From a virus: DNA of 57,179 nt. Within the stretch, counting starts at the first letter, position 1. The number at the start of each line of letters is the position of its first letter. Below the pieces are notes generated by a model, which saw only the letters and a program-made list of their open reading frames with translations, searched no databases and was not told the DNA's origin. Location of the stretch: positions 1 through 57,179 of IMG/VR virus record IMGVR_UViG_3300046167_000110; one strand, 5' to 3'. The translations under genes and the position numbers were made by a program. Below, piece by piece: positions 27,118-35,637 of the stretch.

Positions 27118-27274
27118 GATAAAATCCTTTCAAAGATATGTGGCGTGGGAATATACACTGCATATCCACTGAAAAGAGGCTCTTCATATTAGGGTAGTCA
27201 GCTATGCTTAAAGGATGGCCGTCCTATATAGCGCTGGGCCTATAATCTGAGGTAGTTCTTTATTGTGGTTTAGT

Positions 27275-27288
27275 GCTTAATGTTAAGC
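27275..27288 (-). other. Perfect short palindrome in capsid leader
   Basis: GCTTAA and TTAAGC pair perfectly around TG (6 bp). It is directly next to, and shares two bases with, a larger inverted repeat, so the two could form alternative or stacked hairpins in the capsid mRNA leader. Confidence 0.6.
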
Positions 27289-27323
27289 ATGTACAGGTAG
27301 TTGATACCTAGCGCTGTACATGC
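27287..27323 (-). promoter_or_regulatory. 10-bp inverted repeat at the start of the capsid leader RNA
   Basis: GCATGTACAG and CTGTACATGC are perfect reverse complements separated by 17 bases, and GTA/TAC can pair inside the loop. The repeat begins at about the predicted start site of the capsid promoter, so the capsid transcript would carry a stable 5' hairpin. 5' hairpins are known to stabilise abundant phage mRNAs (e.g. T4 gene 32 and T7 processing hairpins); a protein-binding operator is the alternative. Confidence 0.6.
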
Positions 27324-27328
27324 CTATA

Positions 27329-27356
27329 GTTTTATCTACGAAGACCTTCATGTCAA
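27329..27356 (-). promoter_or_regulatory. Sigma70-like promoter for the major capsid gene
   Basis: On the - strand there is a perfect TTGACA, a 16-base spacer and TAAAAC (4 of 6 to TATAAT). It lies directly after the scaffold stop, with the -35 box 1 base from it, and points at the capsid gene about 205 bases downstream. The intergenic stretch of 240 bases is exceptional in an arm where most gaps are under 20, which supports a regulatory purpose. Confidence 0.6.
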
Positions 27357-27357
27357 G

Positions 27358-28293
27358 TCATTTCTTGGACATATCGTAAATAAACTTACCAGAACGTTGG
27401 GCTTCTGTAATCTCGTCCATACGTTTCTCGTATTCTTTAATGCTCATTTTGTGTACCTGTGATTCACGTAGGTAACGTGTTGAGTCATCTGCGTCCAGAG
27501 CAGGACGTCCTTTAGCTTTAACAGATGAAGCCGCTGCTTTATCCGTATTTTTCTTAGGCTTATCTGTAATACCTTTATCACTCTTATAAAGATCAATAAC
27601 ACGTGCTACAGATTGAGCATCTTCACTATTCTCATATAAGGCATCTTGTACAACTTTAGGTTGCTTTTTTGCCCATTTATGAAAGTCTTCACCTGCACGT
27701 AGTTCTTCGAAGTCAGGGTGTAGTGATAATATTTCTGCTTCTGCTTTTTCACGTTTAGCTGTAGCTCTCAGAGCTTCAATCTCTTTTAAACGTCCATCAA
27801 GTTCGTCAGCACGTTCATTAGCTTTTTTATCAGCAATGGCCTCTACGATACCTGCAACGTCTGGGAATTTCTTAGCCCACGCCTCTACTTCATCAGGTGA
27901 TTTAGGAAGTACAAGCTCATTGTTTGCAGCAGACTTGAGTTGATTCTCTAACTTTTCTAGCTTAGATTTAAACTCTTTGTCTTTCTCTTGCATATGCTTA
28001 CGGATATCAGAGTAACGTTGTTTAAACGTTTTTTCTTCAGCACTCAGTTCAACCTCTTCTTGTGCTTCAGCTTTGGGTTCTTCTTTTTGTTCGGGACTAC
28101 TCTCTGCCTGAACTGGGGGCTCCACAGGCTCTGGGCTAATGGGTTCCTCAGCGACAGCTTCTTCTTCTTTTTCTGTTTCATCCTGAGTAATACCTGCATC
28201 TTTTAATAGTGCTTGTAATTCCTCTTCATCTCGTTTAATACGTAATGTATTACGTTGGTGGGACGCAGAGTCCGTACTAATAGTTTCCGACAT
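27358..28293 (-). CDS. Capsid scaffolding protein
   Basis: A 311-aa, very acidic, Glu/Lys-rich helical protein: N-terminal ETEKEEEAVAEEPISPEPVEPP and poly-charged stretches, a long central coiled coil (KTFKQRYSDIRKHMQEKDKEFKS), and a basic C-terminal end (ESQVHKMSIKEYEKRMDEIT). Acidic N-terminus, coiled coil, basic helix at the C-terminus and position directly before the capsid gene are the hallmarks of podovirus scaffolds, in which the basic C-terminal helix binds the coat protein. No protease motif is seen. Confidence 0.85.
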   Translation of the reverse strand: MSETISTDSASHQRNTLRIKRDEEELQALLKDAGITQDETEKEEEAVAEEPISPEPVEPPVQAESSPEQKEEPKAEAQEEVELSAEEKTFKQRYSDIRKHMQEKDKEFKSKLEKLENQLKSAANNELVLPKSPDEVEAWAKKFPDVAGIVEAIADKKANERADELDGRLKEIEALRATAKREKAEAEILSLHPDFEELRAGEDFHKWAKKQPKVVQDALYENSEDAQSVARVIDLYKSDKGITDKPKKNTDKAAASSVKAKGRPALDADDSTRYLRESQVHKMSIKEYEKRMDEITEAQRSGKFIYDMSKK

Positions 28294-28314
28294 TTTATTT
28301 TCCTTATGTTGGGG

Positions 28315-28328
28315 CCAGCCTTAGCTGG
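28315..28328 (-). other. Short hairpin before the scaffold gene
   Basis: CCAGC-TAAG-GCTGG on the - strand forms a perfect 5-bp stem with a 4-base loop, in the 68-base gap before the scaffold gene. No T run follows, so it is not a standard terminator; it may be a processing or pausing site. The + strand text GGGGCCAG here also occurs in the hairpin after the capsid gene. Confidence 0.4.
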
Positions 28329-28361
28329 GTAGCCTTATATTTATATGGTAGTCTTGTAGTA

Positions 28362-29738
28362 TTATTTCTTTTTCTTAGAAGCGAGACCGCCTTTAGAGAA
28401 TCCCATTTGGCCTCCACGAGCAGAAGACTCAAGGCTTCTTTTAATTCTAGCGCCTTCTTTTTTAATATCTCTAACTTCTTTTGCCGTAGCTAAGTTTCTT
28501 CGTGCTTCATCTGCCACTGCCTTTGTACCTGCATCTGCTTTTGATGCTGCATTGCTAAATGCAGAACGCCTTTTCCTGTCCCTATCATTAGATGAAGAAG
28601 ATGTAGTTGCAGATGTTGAAGCTACTGGACTTGGAGCAGCCGCACTTTCATCAACATCATTAAATATGTTTTCTACTTTTTTAAGATTTGCTTCAAATTC
28701 AGGGTCATTGATATCTGCATTAGCTTGATAAGTGCCAAGTCCTACTTCTTTTATTTCTTGGTTATATAAAGAATCTGAAGCTAGATCAGGACTATAAGCT
28801 GATGTATCTTCTAGAGAACCTGCTACTTCTGGTTTAGCAACTTCTTCCTCAACAACCTCTTCTTCTTTTTCTTTTTTACCAAAGAGTCTTTCAAAGAAAC
28901 CAGGCTCATCCGCTTTCATAACACCTTGCAGATCTGTATAGTACGCTTTCTGCTTTTCATCTAGCATACCGTCATCTAAACGTCTTGCAAGTTCTTTTTC
29001 AATCTGCTTAGACTGATGCCACATAGCTGCCTTAAATGCCATACCCATAAGAGGGTTAAGCATAGCTAATCCTGTACCTACATTTTTCGCAGTGGCACCC
29101 TTTTGCTGTTCAACTAGATCACGCAGTTCTGCAGCAGTTAGTTCTTTATAGTTTACAGCTTCAGGTGTGTTTACTGGTGAAGGATCTCTGTCCCGTCTTT
29201 TAACGGGCTCTGGTTGAGTAGGTGCAACAGGTTGAGAAGCTTTATCTGTGTAACCTTCAGGTATAGCACTCATAGGCATACCATTAAAGAACATGATAGT
29301 AATCTCATCACCTGCAGCGTTTACGTATGTTTTATATTCCATACCGCTAACACTTTGTCCTAAAACAGAAGTTGCGCCTTCTACTAACCCACCTTCATCG
29401 TAACCTCGTATGTAACCGCCTTTGTTCATTTCAGGCTGTGCTTCATCAACCATCTGTAACTCAGAAATATCAAACGGTAGTTCATCACCCATAGGTTCAC
29501 CGCCAATGCGACCATTAGCTTCCATTTGATTAAAACCAACCTTAGCCTCTGTACGTAAATCTTCGAAGAACTTAACACCATAGTAACGTACCACATCAGC
29601 AGGTACAACGTACTCACCTTCGCTCAGTTGTGCAGGAATATCATCACGTACTTCTTCTGGTAAAGATCCTGTTGGTACCTCGTTACCTGATACTGGATCT
29701 ACATCTTCAGCTAAAGCTGCTTTCATTTGTTCATTCAT
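28362..29738 (-). CDS. Conserved head-module structural protein
   Basis: A 458-aa protein. The N-terminus contains DDIPAQLSEGEYVVPADVVRYYGVKFFEDLR, a motif widely conserved in marine phage head modules; then MNKGGYIRGYDEGGLVEG, a Pro-rich linker, a helical domain at about 195-285, an acidic stretch, and a basic C-terminus ending MGFSKGGLASKKKK. The glycine-lysine tag at the end is shared with other proteins of this genome. It sits between portal and scaffold, so it is probably a minor head protein. The start overlaps the end of the preceding small gene. Confidence 0.75.
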   Translation of the reverse strand: MNEQMKAALAEDVDPVSGNEVPTGSLPEEVRDDIPAQLSEGEYVVPADVVRYYGVKFFEDLRTEAKVGFNQMEANGRIGGEPMGDELPFDISELQMVDEAQPEMNKGGYIRGYDEGGLVEGATSVLGQSVSGMEYKTYVNAAGDEITIMFFNGMPMSAIPEGYTDKASQPVAPTQPEPVKRRDRDPSPVNTPEAVNYKELTAAELRDLVEQQKGATAKNVGTGLAMLNPLMGMAFKAAMWHQSKQIEKELARRLDDGMLDEKQKAYYTDLQGVMKADEPGFFERLFGKKEKEEEVVEEEVAKPEVAGSLEDTSAYSPDLASDSLYNQEIKEVGLGTYQANADINDPEFEANLKKVENIFNDVDESAAAPSPVASTSATTSSSSNDRDRKRRSAFSNAASKADAGTKAVADEARRNLATAKEVRDIKKEGARIKRSLESSARGGQMGFSKGGLASKKKK

Positions 29739-29919
29739 TTACTTTATCCCTCAAGTACTTCAGTTGTCTCATTGCTTTTATAGCACCTTGATGTCTATAT
29801 AATTCTGCAGTATCGGAGATGTTCTCCATACTTCTATGCGTACCAGAAATACGCTCATCAAGTTCCTTAACAAACGCATCCCATATATGTATATTGTTAA
29901 CAAGTAGTTTAAGCGACAT
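29731..29919 (-). CDS. Small conserved head-module protein
   Basis: A 62-aa helical protein (SLKLLVNNIHIWDAFVKELDERI ... SDTAELYRHQGAIKAMRQLKYLRDKVNE). The ATG with upstream AAGGAT was preferred to a GTG seven codons earlier. It overlaps the portal stop by 11 bases and the next gene by 8. Small proteins with the TAELYRHQGAI pattern lie right after the portal in related podoviruses as I recall; the function is unknown. Confidence 0.7.
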   Translation of the reverse strand: MSLKLLVNNIHIWDAFVKELDERISGTHRSMENISDTAELYRHQGAIKAMRQLKYLRDKVNE

Positions 29920-32038
29920 TACCACTAAATCCTTGTTCACCTGGTACAGGAGCAGTACCTGTGCCTATCTGCCCACCGCCACCGCCTGACGTATCCTGTA
30001 CACCGCCCTGAGGCGTTTGTGGTGCCTGTTCCTGACCTGCAGGTGCTGGTACACCCTCAGGAGCCATAGGAGGCGCTACAGGTGTTTGAAATCCTTTTAG
30101 GATCTCAGCTTGTATAGCAGCATCTTGCATAGAATTAGTAACCTTATCAGGATCAAGATCCATAGACTTAGCAATCTCACGAATGATATAATCCATTTTA
30201 GCAAAAGGAGCTAATACTGGGTTCTGTGCAACTTGTAAGAACTGCATTAAGCGCTGGGATCTTACCTCATTAGCCATTAAACTTTCTGTACCAGATGCAT
30301 GTACTTCTAAATCACCACGAATCTGATCATCAAAATCAAACTGCATGTTAAATGCAAAGAATGATTTACCCAAAGGACGAATCAAATAATCATCAACATT
30401 CTTAACTACCGTCCGAATAGAACCATTAGCAGCAGACATAAGCATAGAAATACCAGAGGCTGTGCGACCCACTCCAGAAACTCCGGTTTGTCCATGAGCA
30501 AAACTAGGGAATCCAGTACTTTCATCTGCTAAAACTCTAGCCTTATCAAATAGTTGTATATTTTCTTGTGCTACGTTAGGGAACTTTGTGCCGAAGATGG
30601 CTTGTCCTGGTGCACCCCCTTGACGTCTAAACACTTTGCCCGGGTATACTGATAGGTCTTGGCCTGGGACAAGGTTAGTTTCATCTACTTCAATGATAAG
30701 ATTACCAGATAATGCAGCATTGTCAATAGCCATACGCATAAAACCGTTCATTAACGTCTGCGTATCATCCATGTTTTCCGCAATACCAATACCAAAGAAG
30801 CTATATGGGTTGTGCTCGTAAGGTGTAGCATAGTAAGGAATACGTGTAGGTTTAAATGGGTTTAATACAAAACGAAGTACTTCGCCATTGCATATCCATA
30901 CATTACAGTTTACTTCATCTAAGTCCTTGAAAGAACTAGGAATATCTACACCGTGGTCTTCTAATACTTTTGTATCTACGTATCCCCAAAACTCTAATAC
31001 TTCCCAACGTTCAGATGTTGGCTGGGTATCATCGTCTTCCATAGACATCTCCCAGTACTTCTGTACATAGTTAGGGCCTTTGTCTATGGCCATATTTAAA
31101 GCATCTTTCATAAAGTATGGACGACTTTTAAGAGCCCGTATTTGTGTACGTGACATCTTATGTCTTTCAACAACATACTCTGCGTCATTCATAGATGTAG
31201 CTTCTGGATCAGGGTAGAAGTCCCATACAGAAACATGGCTACACTCTGGAACAGTTTTAACTATAGGATCATACTCACCTTGTTCATCCCAGTTAGGGTA
31301 CTCTTTATCTACAGCAAAGGGTCCTTTCATAACACCGGTACCAAGTAATGACATTTCAAATGCCATAGACCTTAAGTGTACAGAAGCACCAGACTCTTGA
31401 AGCTGATCATGGATTTTCTTTTCCATCTTCTTAGCTGCAACCATAGCAGGGTGAAATGTAACAGTTGTAGGTGTAGTTCCATCACCCTCAATAATCTTAT
31501 CAGATACAGGCTCTAACTTTTCAGATAGAGGCCCTAGACGAGTGGAAAGATCCATAAGGGTCTCGCCTGGTTTTAACTTTGTGTCACCATCAATTAAGTA
31601 AGGTTTTGAGTAGGACTCTTGAGTAACAGACTTAAGAGCTTCCCCAGCTGCTGAAGCTTTAGGGTCTACATTAATGTGTACTGACTCTGCTACTCCATCA
31701 GGTAATACAGATGGGTTTACAGAAAGCGGAAACTTATTATTACCAAATAGTACATCTACAATCTGGCCATACGCAGCAAGTGTCTTAGTCTTAGTAACTT
31801 TAACAAATACACGAGACTTCTCTGTGTCTGTAAACTGTACGTCTTTACCATACAAACCACGATAGTTGCGGTAAGCTTTTAGCCACCTCTCTTCGTCAGC
31901 ATTACGTGCATCTTCTGAACGTCTATACCGTTCCTCGACGAAAGCTACTACGCTAGATTTTTCTTCAAAGATGCTATCCGTACTGTCTTCTGCAGCTACG
32001 ACTTCATCTGTTTCAAACATTTCTTCTTGTTCTGCCAT
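29909..32038 (-). CDS. Portal protein
   Basis: A 709-aa protein of podovirus portal size. It has an N-terminal helical part with EERYRRSEDARNADEERWLKAYRNYRGLY, a wing/stem-like core (VTKTKTLAAYGQIVDVLFGN; EFWGYVDTKVLEDHGVDIP; GIGIAENMDDTQTLMNGFMRMAIDNAALSGN; GVSGVGRTASGISMLMSAANGSIRTVVKN), and a Gly/Pro-rich C-terminal tail. The block R-T-A-S-G-I-S-M-L-M is a signature of this portal family. It is encoded directly after the large terminase and forms the dodecameric DNA channel. Confidence 0.9.
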   Translation of the reverse strand: MAEQEEMFETDEVVAAEDSTDSIFEEKSSVVAFVEERYRRSEDARNADEERWLKAYRNYRGLYGKDVQFTDTEKSRVFVKVTKTKTLAAYGQIVDVLFGNNKFPLSVNPSVLPDGVAESVHINVDPKASAAGEALKSVTQESYSKPYLIDGDTKLKPGETLMDLSTRLGPLSEKLEPVSDKIIEGDGTTPTTVTFHPAMVAAKKMEKKIHDQLQESGASVHLRSMAFEMSLLGTGVMKGPFAVDKEYPNWDEQGEYDPIVKTVPECSHVSVWDFYPDPEATSMNDAEYVVERHKMSRTQIRALKSRPYFMKDALNMAIDKGPNYVQKYWEMSMEDDDTQPTSERWEVLEFWGYVDTKVLEDHGVDIPSSFKDLDEVNCNVWICNGEVLRFVLNPFKPTRIPYYATPYEHNPYSFFGIGIAENMDDTQTLMNGFMRMAIDNAALSGNLIIEVDETNLVPGQDLSVYPGKVFRRQGGAPGQAIFGTKFPNVAQENIQLFDKARVLADESTGFPSFAHGQTGVSGVGRTASGISMLMSAANGSIRTVVKNVDDYLIRPLGKSFFAFNMQFDFDDQIRGDLEVHASGTESLMANEVRSQRLMQFLQVAQNPVLAPFAKMDYIIREIAKSMDLDPDKVTNSMQDAAIQAEILKGFQTPVAPPMAPEGVPAPAGQEQAPQTPQGGVQDTSGGGGGQIGTGTAPVPGEQGFSGNVA

Positions 32039-32041
32039 TAT

Positions 32042-33643
32042 TTAATACCCGAAGTTAGGATCACTAGCTTGAAAACCTGTGCGTTGTGTCTCAGGGTTAA
32101 AGTCCCATAAGCTACTGCGTGGTCTGGTCATAATACCATAGCGTAAAGCGTCATACAAGTGATCTTCTGCATGTGTGTCTACATCCTCTGGATTCTTTTT
32201 ATCTAAAGGGATGCTAGGTATTTGTGCAATAGTGTTAGTACAGTTGTCCATAAACACTAGTCTAGGCTTTTCAGTAAATTCATCTACTTGTAAACGCCTA
32301 TGTATTTCGTTTTTTCCTGCGACACGTGAGCCTCTTGACCTGTCAGAGGGACGCCATCTACATCCCTTCATATTCATCTGCTCTGCCAAGCTAGGCCCAG
32401 TGTCGCCTCGGTTGTGCCATAAAGAGCTATCCAGCACACCGTATCTTATAGTACCGTCTTTTTTCTCTGCATCTAATATCATATCGGCTAGATCAGAAGC
32501 AGTAACTTTAGAAACATACATTTCACGATATACAACAAGTTGTTCGTCAGGTGCTACAGCAAACCAAAGAACACCAGTGTAACTACCATAACCGTAATCG
32601 CAAGCCCTAAACCTTGGCCAAGAGTCAGGTATCTCGAATTGGTCCATAATGTGTATAGTTCGATCAAACTCCGGAAAAGCTGCACCTTCATTAATGTCCC
32701 AGTTACCTTCAAGTAACTGTTTACGCTGATGCTCCGGCAACGAAAGTAGCATCGCTTCATAATCACCAGCTTCTGCCAAATAAGGATTATCAAAGAGCGA
32801 AGCTGGTATAAAGCGCCTTTTAAAAAGAGGCTGGCCTTCTTTACTATGACCTTTAGGGAAAGTAATGGTTTCACCACTTTCAATATCAGTTGCCCAAAAC
32901 GACTTACCTGTTTTTGCAGGGTCGATAAACATTTTTTTAACCCAAGCATGTCCACTTCCTCCAGGGTTTGTTGTTGCTCTCATGTAGAGACCTAGATCAG
33001 AAGCATGAGCAGATCTCAAGCGTGATCTCATATAATTCCAAGCGTATGGACTAGACCATTGTGTAAGTTCGTCAAATCCAATCCAGTTAAAAGCCTGTCC
33101 CTGATACCTGGTAACATCGGTATCTTTATCGAGATATGACATCCACAGACGCCCCCCTTGTGGAGAAGTCCATTGAGACTTACGTTCAGACCATTTAATA
33201 CCTGGTATAGCACGAGGGTAAAGTTCCTGACTCTTCTGTATTAACTCTCTTAATTCTTCTGTAGTATGGCGTACAAGTAGCCCACTAAAATTAGGATCAT
33301 TTAACCCATGAAGAGGGTCTGCAAGCATGGCATAACTCTTACCTCCACCGGCTGCTCCTCCATATAGTACTTCACGTTCTGATGCACTAAGGAAGTATGT
33401 CTGCGGTCCTGGGTTTGGCTTGAACACAATGTCCATAGCCTCTTCCACATTGTAAGGTTCAGCTTTTACTTGCGCTGGTACCGTAGGACTGTCTTCCGTT
33501 TTAACGGTAGCGCTTATCTCTTCTTGTATCAGCGTAGGCTCCGACACCTTGCGTTTCGAGTTTTTCGATTTCCGCAATGGTTTCTTCGAGCCAGTTGGCA
33601 AGCTTACGTTTAATTGTAGCTGCTCTTTTACGTTTTTGCTCAA
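32042..33643 (-). CDS. terL: Terminase large subunit
   Basis: A 533-aa packaging motor. The ATPase domain has Walker A GGAAGGGKS (95-103), Walker B WIGFDEL (Asp191-Glu192) and the coupling motif TTNPGG. The RNase H-like nuclease domain begins FRACDYGYGS (Asp349), with further acidic positions in YGVLDSS and the end. The start is uncertain: the first 48 codons overlap another frame that also looks coding, and an ATG at 33436 (residue 70, before VFKPNPGPQTYF) gives a more usual N-terminus with GGAAGAG just ahead. The headful or cos packaging type cannot be read from this alone. Confidence 0.93.
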   Translation of the reverse strand: MSKNVKEQLQLNVSLPTGSKKPLRKSKNSKRKVSEPTLIQEEISATVKTEDSPTVPAQVKAEPYNVEEAMDIVFKPNPGPQTYFLSASEREVLYGGAAGGGKSYAMLADPLHGLNDPNFSGLLVRHTTEELRELIQKSQELYPRAIPGIKWSERKSQWTSPQGGRLWMSYLDKDTDVTRYQGQAFNWIGFDELTQWSSPYAWNYMRSRLRSAHASDLGLYMRATTNPGGSGHAWVKKMFIDPAKTGKSFWATDIESGETITFPKGHSKEGQPLFKRRFIPASLFDNPYLAEAGDYEAMLLSLPEHQRKQLLEGNWDINEGAAFPEFDRTIHIMDQFEIPDSWPRFRACDYGYGSYTGVLWFAVAPDEQLVVYREMYVSKVTASDLADMILDAEKKDGTIRYGVLDSSLWHNRGDTGPSLAEQMNMKGCRWRPSDRSRGSRVAGKNEIHRRLQVDEFTEKPRLVFMDNCTNTIAQIPSIPLDKKNPEDVDTHAEDHLYDALRYGIMTRPRSSLWDFNPETQRTGFQASDPNFGY

Positions 33644-33926
33644 TCTCTACTCTTTTCTTTAGTCCTTGCCAGGATATATACCTGTCAGTTTCTTTACTTA
33701 ACCAGTTAGCTACTGCTCTGTAACTATACTGCTTAAGATGTCGCTTTGCAAGTTCTAAAGCTTCAAGTTCTGAATTAATAGGTATAAGTAACTTATTATT
33801 ATCTGGATCAGTTTTATAACCAAAAGGTACTACACCACTCAGACGAACTATTACGTGCCAATCTTTGCTATGAGGGCTTACAGGCTTGGGTAATTCCCAG
33901 AAGCCTAAATCTCTTTGAGGTATTAT
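33501..33926 (-). CDS. Hidden ORF between terminase genes, no standard start codon
   Basis: An open frame of 141 codons encodes a basic protein with clear family-like content: IPQRDLGFWELPKP, DWHVIVRLSGVVPFGY, LIPINSELEALELAKRHL, YSYRAVANWLSKETDRYIS, WQGLKKRVEIEQKRKRAA, then a Lys/Glu-rich helix. I recall similar proteins beside terminases in marine podoviruses. There is no ATG, GTG or TTG at the expected start; the first codon after an AGAAGG box is ATA, overlapping the small terminase stop. Either ATA is used, or a -1 frameshift at A-AAA-G in the small terminase gene fuses the two. The frame continues open upstream. It overlaps the large terminase start by 143 bases. The helix-turn-helix-like YRAVANWL block suggests DNA binding. 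Confidence 0.7.
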   Translation of the reverse strand: MIPQRDLGFWELPKPVSPHSKDWHVIVRLSGVVPFGYKTDPDNNKLLIPINSELEALELAKRHLKQYSYRAVANWLSKETDRYISWQGLKKRVEIEQKRKRAATIKRKLANWLEETIAEIEKLETQGVGAYADTRRDKRYR

Positions 33927-34291
33927 TCGTTTGAACCTTCTTTTGGAGGTAGATAAAATACACCGCCACCAGACGATACTTCTATCTTATCAGTCTTACC
34001 AAGCCCTGCACGATCAAGTAAATCTTTTGCTGCAACCATCTTTTCTTTGATGCCTAGTTCTGTAGGGTCAGATAGTGCACCTACCATGGCCATAGCTGCT
34101 TTAGGTGCAGTTTGTGCAAAGTAAGTACGTGTCTTCTTTCCTATTTCTTCTTGAAGTGATTCTACAATAGCTGTAGTGCTAGACTCAGGTGCGTAACCTG
34201 CAAGTTTCTTAGCAGCCACAGCATCACCATTAGCCTCATCAAAGAGTATATCTAAGAAACGCTGTTGTTTTTCTGTTAAGTTACGTGCCAT
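33923..34291 (-). CDS. terS: Terminase small subunit
   Basis: A 122-aa protein: TEKQQRFLDILFDEANGDAVAAKKLAGYAPES (helix-turn-helix-type DNA-binding start), a central helical oligomerisation part (EEIGKKTRTYFAQTAPKAAMAMVGAL) and a short tail with GGGVFYLPPKEG. This is a typical small terminase layout and it precedes the large subunit. The 3' end contains A-AAA-G followed by AGAAGG and overlaps the start of the hidden ORF in the -1 frame, so a frameshifted longer form is conceivable. Confidence 0.85.
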   Translation of the reverse strand: MARNLTEKQQRFLDILFDEANGDAVAAKKLAGYAPESSTTAIVESLQEEIGKKTRTYFAQTAPKAAMAMVGALSDPTELGIKEKMVAAKDLLDRAGLGKTDKIEVSSGGGVFYLPPKEGSNE

Positions 34292-34300
34292 ATTTTTTCC

Positions 34301-34786
34301 TTATAGCGGTTTATCCACAAGAGAATCATATGCTTTCCATATGTCATCTATTTCGGTTTGGTATTCGTCAAGCTTATCACCCAGAGTATCAGTGATCCCA
34401 GTAGATCTCTCAACCTGACTACGTAAATCAAGCAACTCTTTCTGTTGTTCCAAGATTGTTTGCATTTGCGTACTAATCGTTGACAACCTTGTGTTAAGAC
34501 CTCTAACATCATTATCTGCTACCGCCTGTTCTATTGTTTGTATACGAGAGCTAAGATTAGATTCAACTGTTTGAATGCGTGTACTTAGTTCATTAGACTT
34601 AGAGTTAAACTTACCTGAAGCTTCTACTACTGTCTCAATACCTGATTCTACAGCATAGAACCTTTGTAGTGTGTCATATCCATAATATATACCGCCACTA
34701 AGAGACCCTAGTATTGGCAGGGCAGCAGCTATGTACCACCCTTTAAAAGTAAACCCACCAACTTTAACTTCTGCATCTTCTATCAT
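34301..34786 (-). CDS. Membrane-anchored coiled-coil protein (spanin-like topology)
   Basis: A 161-aa protein with one membrane segment near the N-terminus (WYIAAALPILGSLSGGIYYGY, about 18-38) followed by a long coiled coil (SNELSTRIQTVESNLSSRIQTIEQAV; LSTISTQMQTILEQQKELLDLRSQV) facing the periplasm if oriented N-in. This is the topology of an inner-membrane spanin subunit, and a lipoprotein candidate lies three genes upstream. Family unknown. It is the last gene of the exported-protein cluster and is followed by the small terminase after 9 bases. Confidence 0.68.
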   Translation of the reverse strand: MIEDAEVKVGGFTFKGWYIAAALPILGSLSGGIYYGYDTLQRFYAVESGIETVVEASGKFNSKSNELSTRIQTVESNLSSRIQTIEQAVADNDVRGLNTRLSTISTQMQTILEQQKELLDLRSQVERSTGITDTLGDKLDEYQTEIDDIWKAYDSLVDKPL

Positions 34787-34794
34787 AATGTTTC

Positions 34795-35637
34795 CTACAT
34801 GTTAGAGGAAGCTGACCCGTGTTGCATGATGTAAGCACCAGCGCCGTATACATCGTCTGCATCTTTCATATCATCTGTAAGATAGCCGTTCCAACCAGTT
34901 CCGTTACCATCCCACGTAATTACAAATTCATCAACTGCTTGTGTATATGTAATAGCTGTGTATGTTCCAACCATTATGTTGTTAGATGTGGCATAGTTAT
35001 CTATACTAGACGTCAACTCCGTATTGTTAGCTGCAGCCATGAAAGCACCTGCTTGTTGTGCATACTCTGCTACTGCATCAAGTGCGTTATTATAGTCTGC
35101 AACTTCAGAAGCGTCAAGGCTATATTCATCTGTAGCAATCATCTCTTGTAATGCAACCTGTTCTGGCTTTGTATCTGCTTCTGCAGCAGTGTCAGCAACA
35201 GATGTAGCTGTCATTAGTACAGTTGTAGCATCACCAAGTATATCAACTGCAGCAGTTAAGTTATTCATAGCCGCAGTATGTTCTTGGATAAACAACTGAT
35301 TCGCATTTTCTGCTGTAGCATAGTCATGGTTCATAACTTTACTTCTAGCATCTTCGTAAGCTACAAGCATTGCTGTAGTTACTTTAGCACCATCCAATGC
35401 TCCATCAACAATAACACCACCAACTTCAGCATATCCTATTGCACCAATACCTAAGTTCAAAGATAGTTGTAACCGATTATCTATTACATTGATAGAATTA
35501 ATCAGTGACTGTATCTTCTGATCCCCCGTCTGGCTGTAGTCGGGTGGTGGAAGTGACTCTGCGAGTAGACCTGAACCGCTCACTAATAGAGCGAGTGTCC
35601 CTGCTGTTGTTAGCAACTTTTGCTTCATTGATTTCAT
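34795..35637 (-). CDS. Secreted Ala/Thr-rich protein
   Basis: A 280-aa protein with a convincing Sec signal peptide (MKSMKQKLLTTAGTLALLVS, cleavage expected after SGLLAES or nearby), then a helical Ala-rich domain with no cysteine in the mature part and a C-terminal Gly/Trp region (WDGNGTGWNGYLTDDMKDADDVYG). It is acidic and probably periplasmic or extracellular. The signal peptide is encoded inside the 3' end of the preceding gene in another frame, a 140-base overlap. Function unknown; no homologue recognised. Confidence 0.72.
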   Translation of the reverse strand: MKSMKQKLLTTAGTLALLVSGSGLLAESLPPPDYSQTGDQKIQSLINSINVIDNRLQLSLNLGIGAIGYAEVGGVIVDGALDGAKVTTAMLVAYEDARSKVMNHDYATAENANQLFIQEHTAAMNNLTAAVDILGDATTVLMTATSVADTAAEADTKPEQVALQEMIATDEYSLDASEVADYNNALDAVAEYAQQAGAFMAAANNTELTSSIDNYATSNNIMVGTYTAITYTQAVDEFVITWDGNGTGWNGYLTDDMKDADDVYGAGAYIMQHGSASSNM

